Shown here piece by piece: positions 59,268 to 64,000 of a DNA stretch of 64,000 nucleotides (the first letter of the stretch is position 1; the number at the start of each line of letters is the position of its first letter). The stretch is from Desulfuromonas thiophila (GTDB taxonomy: Bacteria; Desulfobacterota; Desulfuromonadia; Desulfuromonadales; Desulfuromonadaceae), in the NCBI RefSeq assembly GCF_900101955.1, contig NZ_FNAQ01000003.1, forward strand, positions 186,001 through 250,000. Direction: 5' to 3'. Under the pieces are notes generated by a model. It was given only the letters and a program-made list of their open reading frames with translations, searched no databases and had not been told where the DNA came from. The position numbers and the translations under genes are program-made.

Positions 59268-60263
59268 ATGGCCCGATTCCCATTCCGTCTGCTTGCTGTG
59301 GCGGCCAGCTGTTTGCTGGTCGTGGCGCTGTGTCTGCCGTCCATGGCTCTGGCCAAAACCCGGCTGGCTTTTTCCGGCGGCCCCGATGGCGGCACCTTTC
59401 AGTATTTCTCCAACGCCATTTCCAGCCGTCTGTCCAAGATGATTCCGGATGTCGAGGTGTCCAACATGGCTTCGGCCGGTTCGGTGGAAAACCTGCGCCG
59501 GGTCAACTCCGGTGATGCCGATTTCGGTGTCATCTATGCCGGCGATCTGTATCTGGGTGCTACGGGGCAACTGACCAACGATCCGCGCAAGTATAGCAAT
59601 GTGCTGTCGATGGCCTATCTCTATGGCGCGCCGGCTCATCTGGCGGTGCTGGCCGACAGCGGCATCACCCAGGTGACGGATCTGGTTGGCAAACGCGTGG
59701 CTGTTGGACCGGCCGGCAGCGGTGCCGCCGCCAGCGCCCAGCGCTATTTTACAGCTTTGGGGCTGTGGGACAAGATGAAGGTGGAATTCATCGGTTACAG
59801 CGAAGCGGCCTCGTCCCTGGGCGACCGCAAGATTGAAGCCATGTGGGTATTTGCCGGCTACCCCAACTCGTCCATCATTCAGGCTGCCGCCAGCAACAGC
59901 ATTCGCCTGCTCAGCCTGGTGGATGCTGCCAAGGCAACGAATTTCTTCCAGAATAATCCCTACTATGCCGAGGTGACCATTCCGGCGGGTACCTATACCG
60001 GTGTTGACTACGATGTGCAAACGGTGCAGGATTCGACGATCTGGGTGGCCGGCAAGCATGTCAAGGCCGATATCGTCGAGAAGGCCCTGACCGAGGTTTT
60101 TTCGCCCGAGGGCCTGGCCTATATGCTGAGTGTGACCAAGGCTGCCGCGGCCATGAGCATCAAGGATGGCAATTACGGGATTGTTACCCCGCTGCATGCC
60201 GGTGCGGCCAAGTTCTGGCAGGCTAACGGCCTGACATTGACGGCAGCCCAGCAGCCACTCTGA
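59268..60263 (+). CDS. TAXI-family TRAP transporter solute-binding protein
   Basis: Periplasmic receptor of a TRAP transporter, 331 residues. The signal peptide (LLAVAASCLLVVALCLPSMALA) ends near residue 29. The mature part begins with LAFSGGPDGGTFQYFSNAIS, the TAXI family hallmark. It continues with ASAGSVENLRRVNSGDADFG, KRVAVGPAGSGAAASAQRYF and IPAGTYTGVDYDVQTV. The ATG at 59268 follows AGGAGG. It precedes the fused permease gene by 284 bases with a hairpin between them. TAXI proteins usually bind organic acids such as glutamate or dicarboxylates; the ligand cannot be read here. Confidence 0.92.
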   Translation: MARFPFRLLAVAASCLLVVALCLPSMALAKTRLAFSGGPDGGTFQYFSNAISSRLSKMIPDVEVSNMASAGSVENLRRVNSGDADFGVIYAGDLYLGATGQLTNDPRKYSNVLSMAYLYGAPAHLAVLADSGITQVTDLVGKRVAVGPAGSGAAASAQRYFTALGLWDKMKVEFIGYSEAASSLGDRKIEAMWVFAGYPNSSIIQAAASNSIRLLSLVDAAKATNFFQNNPYYAEVTIPAGTYTGVDYDVQTVQDSTIWVAGKHVKADIVEKALTEVFSPEGLAYMLSVTKAAAAMSIKDGNYGIVTPLHAGAAKFWQANGLTLTAAQQPL

Positions 60264-60325
60264 TGCGGCCTGGACTCTGCCGCCAGTGACGGTGGAGTAC
60301 TGACCACTGAACGTGATGAACAGCA

Positions 60326-60350
60326 GAAACGGGGCACTATGCCCCGTTTC
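60326..60350 (+). terminator. intercistronic hairpin in the TRAP operon
   Basis: GAAACGGGGC (60326-60335) and GCCCCGTTTC (60341-60350) form a perfect 10-bp stem with loop ACTAT, followed by CTTTG. The T run is weak, so partial termination or 3'-end protection of the binding-protein mRNA is more likely than full termination. Confidence 0.5.
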
Positions 60351-60547
60351 CTTTGTCCGCCGACCCGGTCATGCCGGGTTGGCCAGGTTTGATGGTGTCG
60401 CAGAAATGGACCAATTGCCGTGCCGCAAGGCTGCGGCGGGCGTAACGTGCGCCTCATGGCTCGCCAATGGCGCGTCTTGCCGGGGAAGTTTCTGCTCAGC
60501 CAGCCTGTGAATACCTCAGGTTTTATTTTTAGACAGGGAGTCGCCTC

Positions 60548-62983
60548 ATGCCGGAAACGAAGGATCATCTGGAGGAACTCAATCCGCAGGACCAGGAAAA
60601 GCTCAAGACCCTGATGGAGAAGGATGCCAAGTCCTTCCGTACCCCCTCGGGACTCTGGCACTGGGTTACGGCTCTGCTTGGTGCCTTCATGGTGCTGTTT
60701 TATTTCTACGCCGCCGGCGTCAAGACCGTGGGCACCCAGTATCATCTGGGGATCTATGTGTTTATTACCTATGTGCTGGTGTTCTTGCTCTATCCCGCCG
60801 GCTCGGCGCGGGTGCGGGTCGTGCTCAGTGGCCTGCTTGGACTATTGCTCAGCGGTGGCCTGACGGCCTGGCTGTTTTCGCCGGACATTGCCAGTTTTCA
60901 TGCCCGTCTGCTGGCGGTTGGCGATGCCCTGGGTGAGGCCGGTCTGGCCGGAGGGCTGGCGGCACTAAGCGGTTTCTGGCTGACGTTGTTGCTGGCCCTG
61001 GCCGTGGCGGTGGCGGTGTTTTTCGCCGATCGCTTCATGTTGGCGCGTTGGCGCCAGAGCCCCTGTCTGAGCGATATTCTTTTTGCCTTGGCTGCCGGCG
61101 CCACGGTGTTTTACTGGATCAGCCAGTTCGAGGCGCTCAACTACCGGGCCGGGGCCGAAACCGAACTGGATGGCCTGGTCAGTGTGGTGGGCATTCTGCT
61201 GTCCATGGAGGTTTGTCGCCGGGTGCTGGGCTGGTCGATGACCCTGATTGGCGTCGGCATGCTGGCTTTTGGCTATTTTGGCCCCCATCTGCCTGATATT
61301 CTGGCCCATCGCGGTTTTGGCATCGAACGCATGGCCAACGCCCTGTTTCTCACCACCAACGGGGTGTTTGGCGTGATGGCCAACGTGCTGGCCACCTATG
61401 TCATTCTGTTTATCTTTTTCGGCGCCTTTCTGCAGAAGTCGGGCGCCGGCCGTTTCTTCATCGATCTGCCGCTGGCCCTGGCCGGCAAAAGCACGGGGGG
61501 GCCGGCTAAGGTGGCAGTCATGGCCTCGGCCCTGTTCGGTTCGGTATCCGGCAGCGCCATCGCCAATACGGTTTCGACGGGAGCCTTCACCATCCCGCTG
61601 ATGAAGCGGGCCGGCTTCAAACCTCATGTGGCGGGTGCCATCGAACCGGCCGCCTCCATTGGCGGCATGTTCCTGCCGCCGATCATGGGCGCCGGCGGCT
61701 TTTTGATGGCAGAACTGACCGGCCTGCCTTATTCCTACATCATGATGATCTCTGTCGGGCCGGCATTGCTGTACTTTTTCTCCGTATTCTGCATGATCCA
61801 TTTCGAGGCCAAGAAGCAGGGTCTCAAGGGGGTGGTGGACGAGAGCTTGCCGCCCTGGCGCACGGTTCTTAAAAATGACTGGTACTTTGCGATTCCGCTG
61901 GTGCTGATGACGGTGCTGATGATCATGGGGCGGTCGCCCGGTTTCTCCGCCTTCTGGTCGACATTGTCGTGTATCGCCATCAGCTGGGTGAAGAAAGAAA
62001 CGCGCATGGGCCTGCCCGAGATCTGGGAAGCGATTCTGACCGGAGCGCGCAATACCCTGATCATTGGTGCCACCGTCGGTGTTATCGGCGTCATTGTCGG
62101 CATTATCTCGCTGACCGGCATGGGCCTGAAGTTCTCCGATATCATCATCAACATGGCCGGCAGCAGTCTGCTGCTGGCGCTGCTGCTGATTACCCTGGCG
62201 TCACTGGTCCTGGGCATGGGCGTACCGGTCACGGCGGCCTATCTCATCGTTGCCGTGCTGGCGGTACCGGCCCTGGGGACCTTCGGCGTGCCGGTGGTCT
62301 GTGCCCACATGATTGTCTATTGGCTTAGTCAGGATTCCAACATCACCCCGCCAGTCTGTGTCGCGGCCTATGCCGGCGCCGCCATCGCTGGAGCCGATCC
62401 CTGGAAAACCGGCTGGACCTCGTTTAAATACGCCAAGCTGCTCTATGTCATGCCGTTGCTGTTTGCCTTCACCCCCTCGATCCTGTTTCAGGGCAAGCTC
62501 AATGAAATCCGGGTGCCGGAACTGGAAAACGGCGCTCCCTTTGCTATGGTGAGCCAGATTCATGTCAAGCAGGGGGCCGAGTATCAGCCCGGCGAGGCGA
62601 TTGCCGTGTTGCAGGCCGGGGCTGACACCCTGACCATCACGGCGGAAAAAAACGCCGTGGTCAGCCTGGTCGGCAAGATGCCGGGTGCCATGGTCGAGCC
62701 GGGTGATGTGCTGGTGCGGGGTGAAATCACGCCGACACCGCTGCGCATTGTCATGAGCTTTGTTTCGGCCATCCTGGGTACCATCGCCTTTTCATCCCTG
62801 ACCATGTTTTACTGGATTCGTCGCACCAGTCTGATTGAATGGCTGATTCTGGCCCCGGCCACTTTGCTGTTGTACTGGCCGACCATCATCACCGATATCG
62901 CCGGTATCGTGCTGGTGGCGCTGGTCTGGCTGATGCAGCATCGCAAGAATCGTCAGGACGCGCTGCGGACGGCAGCGGCCTGA
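60548..62983 (+). CDS. TRAP transporter fused permease (DctQM, TAXI type)
   Basis: 811-residue inner-membrane protein joining the small and large TRAP permease subunits. A charged cytoplasmic N-terminus leads to the DctQ-like part (up to about 250) and then DctM-like helices with GSVSGSAIANTVSTGAFTIP, AIEPAASIGGMFLPPIMGAGGF and GMGVPVTAAYLIVAVLAVPAL. Near residues 668-730 is an unusual segment with the look of a biotinyl/lipoyl-like beta barrel (VKQGAEYQPGEAIAVLQAG and KMPGAMVEPGDVLVRGE), followed by two or three more helices. The ATG at 60548 follows ACAGGGAG. Works with the TAXI receptor; a UspA gene follows 19 bases later, as in other TRAP operons. Confidence 0.9.
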   Translation: MPETKDHLEELNPQDQEKLKTLMEKDAKSFRTPSGLWHWVTALLGAFMVLFYFYAAGVKTVGTQYHLGIYVFITYVLVFLLYPAGSARVRVVLSGLLGLLLSGGLTAWLFSPDIASFHARLLAVGDALGEAGLAGGLAALSGFWLTLLLALAVAVAVFFADRFMLARWRQSPCLSDILFALAAGATVFYWISQFEALNYRAGAETELDGLVSVVGILLSMEVCRRVLGWSMTLIGVGMLAFGYFGPHLPDILAHRGFGIERMANALFLTTNGVFGVMANVLATYVILFIFFGAFLQKSGAGRFFIDLPLALAGKSTGGPAKVAVMASALFGSVSGSAIANTVSTGAFTIPLMKRAGFKPHVAGAIEPAASIGGMFLPPIMGAGGFLMAELTGLPYSYIMMISVGPALLYFFSVFCMIHFEAKKQGLKGVVDESLPPWRTVLKNDWYFAIPLVLMTVLMIMGRSPGFSAFWSTLSCIAISWVKKETRMGLPEIWEAILTGARNTLIIGATVGVIGVIVGIISLTGMGLKFSDIIINMAGSSLLLALLLITLASLVLGMGVPVTAAYLIVAVLAVPALGTFGVPVVCAHMIVYWLSQDSNITPPVCVAAYAGAAIAGADPWKTGWTSFKYAKLLYVMPLLFAFTPSILFQGKLNEIRVPELENGAPFAMVSQIHVKQGAEYQPGEAIAVLQAGADTLTITAEKNAVVSLVGKMPGAMVEPGDVLVRGEITPTPLRIVMSFVSAILGTIAFSSLTMFYWIRRTSLIEWLILAPATLLLYWPTIITDIAGIVLVALVWLMQHRKNRQDALRTAAA

Positions 62984-63002
62984 ATCTCGGAGGGATAAGC
63001 GC

Positions 63003-63452
63003 ATGAAACCGATTCAGACCATTCTGTATGCCACGGACTTTTCCGACAGTTCCCTGCCGGCTTGCGAATATGCCGTCTATCTGGCCCAGTTGGCCGGTGC
63101 GCGCTTGCAGGTGCTGCATGTGATTGGTGAATTTGCCGACAAGCGCAAGAGTCGCATCCAGCCGGAAACCCTTGCGCTGCTGGAGCGTGAGGTGGAAATC
63201 CAGGCCTTCAAAAGCATGGAGGAATTCTGCCACGACCACATCGGTACTACCGTTCCCTGTGACAGCGAGGTGGTCATGGGGCTGCCGTTTCAGGAAATCC
63301 TCAAGCAGGCCGAGGCCATTGACGCCGATCTGATCGTGATCGGCAGTCACGGCCGTACCGGCCTGGAGCATGTGTTGGTTGGCAGCACGGCCGAACGGCT
63401 GGTCCGCCGTTCGGTTCGGCCGGTGCTAACGATTCGCAGTCGCGGTGTTTGA
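63003..63452 (+). CDS. universal stress protein UspA family
   Basis: 149-residue single-domain Usp. The N-terminus is TILYATDFSDSSLPACEYAV, and the ATP-binding loop is intact: GSHGRTGLEHVLVGSTAERL, matching G-x2-G-x9-G-S. It lies 19 bases after the TRAP permease with GGAGG upstream. In Halomonas the Usp TeaD modulates an ectoine TRAP transporter, so an ATP-dependent regulatory role on this transporter is a reasonable inference. A terminator follows. Confidence 0.92.
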   Translation: MKPIQTILYATDFSDSSLPACEYAVYLAQLAGARLQVLHVIGEFADKRKSRIQPETLALLEREVEIQAFKSMEEFCHDHIGTTVPCDSEVVMGLPFQEILKQAEAIDADLIVIGSHGRTGLEHVLVGSTAERLVRRSVRPVLTIRSRGV

Positions 63453-63486
63453 CTCCGTCGCCTGAACCTGCCAGGAAGATTCGATA

Positions 63487-63521
63487 CCCCGTCACGGCCA
63501 TGGCTGCTGGCGGGGTTTTTT
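63487..63521 (+). terminator. Rho-independent terminator of the TRAP operon
   Basis: CCCCG (63487-63491) pairs with CGGGG (63511-63515), enclosing the self-complementary GCCATGGC, then six T. It lies 34 bases after the usp stop. Confidence 0.62.
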
Positions 63522-63753
63522 ATGCGGTGAGGCCGTAAGGCCGGAGTGCTGGTCGCAGCAGGTGGCGCTTCGGGCGGGGCGGACAATCCGAATCGTCGGT
63601 TGCGCCGGGCCGGTGAAGACGGTAGACTTTCGCTGCTGTGGGGCGCAACCGGCGCGCTCGTCTGGCGCGCCGACTCAGCGAGCGGTACAAATTTTTTATT
63701 CGTCGGGCAGCTGCCGGAAACTGCGGCTGACCCGCCACAACAGGGAGGTTGCA

Positions 63754-64000
63754 GTGTCGGTAAACAAAGTGATTCTGGTGGGCAATCTGGGAAAGGATCC
63801 GGAGCTGCGTTATACGCCCAGCGGTGTGGCCGTGGCCAATTTTTCCCTGGCCACTACTGAAACCTACAAGGATCGTGACGGCAATCGTCAGAACAAGACC
63901 GAATGGCACAATATCGTGGCCTGGCGCCAGCTGGCCGAAATCTGTGGCAAGTATCTGCACAAAGGCAAGCAGGTGTATATCGAGGGCAAGCTGACGACGC
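63754..64000 (+). CDS. ssb: single-stranded DNA-binding protein (3' end off window)
   Basis: First 82 codons of SSB. The GTG start at 63754 has GGGAGG five bases upstream; no ATG is in frame nearby. The OB-fold pattern is clear: [58 protein letters not shown] and [11 protein letters not shown]. The gene runs off the right edge, so the acidic C-terminal tail cannot be checked. It is monocistronic as far as can be seen, with about 230 bases of non-coding DNA upstream. Confidence 0.93.
   Translation, partial: MSVNKVILVGNLGKDPELRYTPSGVAVANFSLATTETYKDRDGNRQNKTEWHNIVAWRQLAEICGKYLHKGKQVYIEGKLTT

Noticed and set aside
58856-59515. 219-codon plus-strand frame in the long intergenic region
   Set aside because: It runs into the TAXI gene in another frame, starts without a ribosome-binding site and its translation is Arg/Pro-rich noise.

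Overview
The window is GC-rich, gene-dense DNA. Its content points to a Desulfuromonadales/Geobacterales-type delta-proteobacterium (Desulfuromonas, Syntrophotalea/Pelobacter or Geobacter relatives). The best markers are a contiguous sfrB-sfrA pair (NADPH-linked soluble Fe(III)-reductase type oxidoreductase), NifS/NifU used as the Fe-S assembly pair, hisZ next to purA, and a DUF2760 plus tandem Hsp70 operon. Gene order and protein content support this assignment, but I could not run a taxonomic search. No rRNA, CRISPR array, integrase or complete insertion sequence was seen.

1-13.8 kb: a partial FKBP isomerase (minus strand), a small hypothetical gene, then a 1026-residue protein that joins a radical SAM enzyme, an ArsM-like methyltransferase and a Cys-rich C-terminal domain. 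A minus-strand operon follows (DUF2760 membrane protein, Hsp70-like ATPase, Hsp70/DUF3731 fusion), then a 46-residue gene with its own terminator, a GGDEF/EAL protein and an AI-2E-type permease.

13.8-21.3 kb: a plus-strand lipid-transport operon ordered mlaE-F-D-A-C and ending in a cyclic-nucleotide-binding protein. A PAS-PAS-GGDEF diguanylate cyclase follows, bracketed by two copies of a palindromic MITE-like repeat. The second copy runs into the stop codon of an M23 peptidase.

21.4-42.6 kb: mostly housekeeping genes. These include a glycosyltransferase, miaA, pcnB, folK, a transaldolase, ettA, MgtC, an orphan cheD, a possible transglutaminase-like protein, nifS-nifU-def-fmt, htpX, and rsmB-rpe-homocysteine methyltransferase/MTHFR.

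42.6-53.6 kb: sfrB-sfrA with a structured leader and a TTG start; rnhA with a CoA-binding protein; tRNA-Lys and tRNA-Glu; purA, hisZ and serA; and a cold-shock gene. The serA product lacks the expected catalytic arginine.

53.8-64 kb: a minus-strand RNase J - uppP - ftsK cluster, a long intergenic region, a TAXI-type TRAP transporter (binding protein, fused permease with an embedded lipoyl-like segment, UspA), and the start of ssb at the right edge.

The best candidates for undescribed biology are the radical SAM/methyltransferase/DUF5714-like fusion, the DUF2760-Hsp70-Hsp70 operon, the divergent SerA and the MITE-like repeat family.
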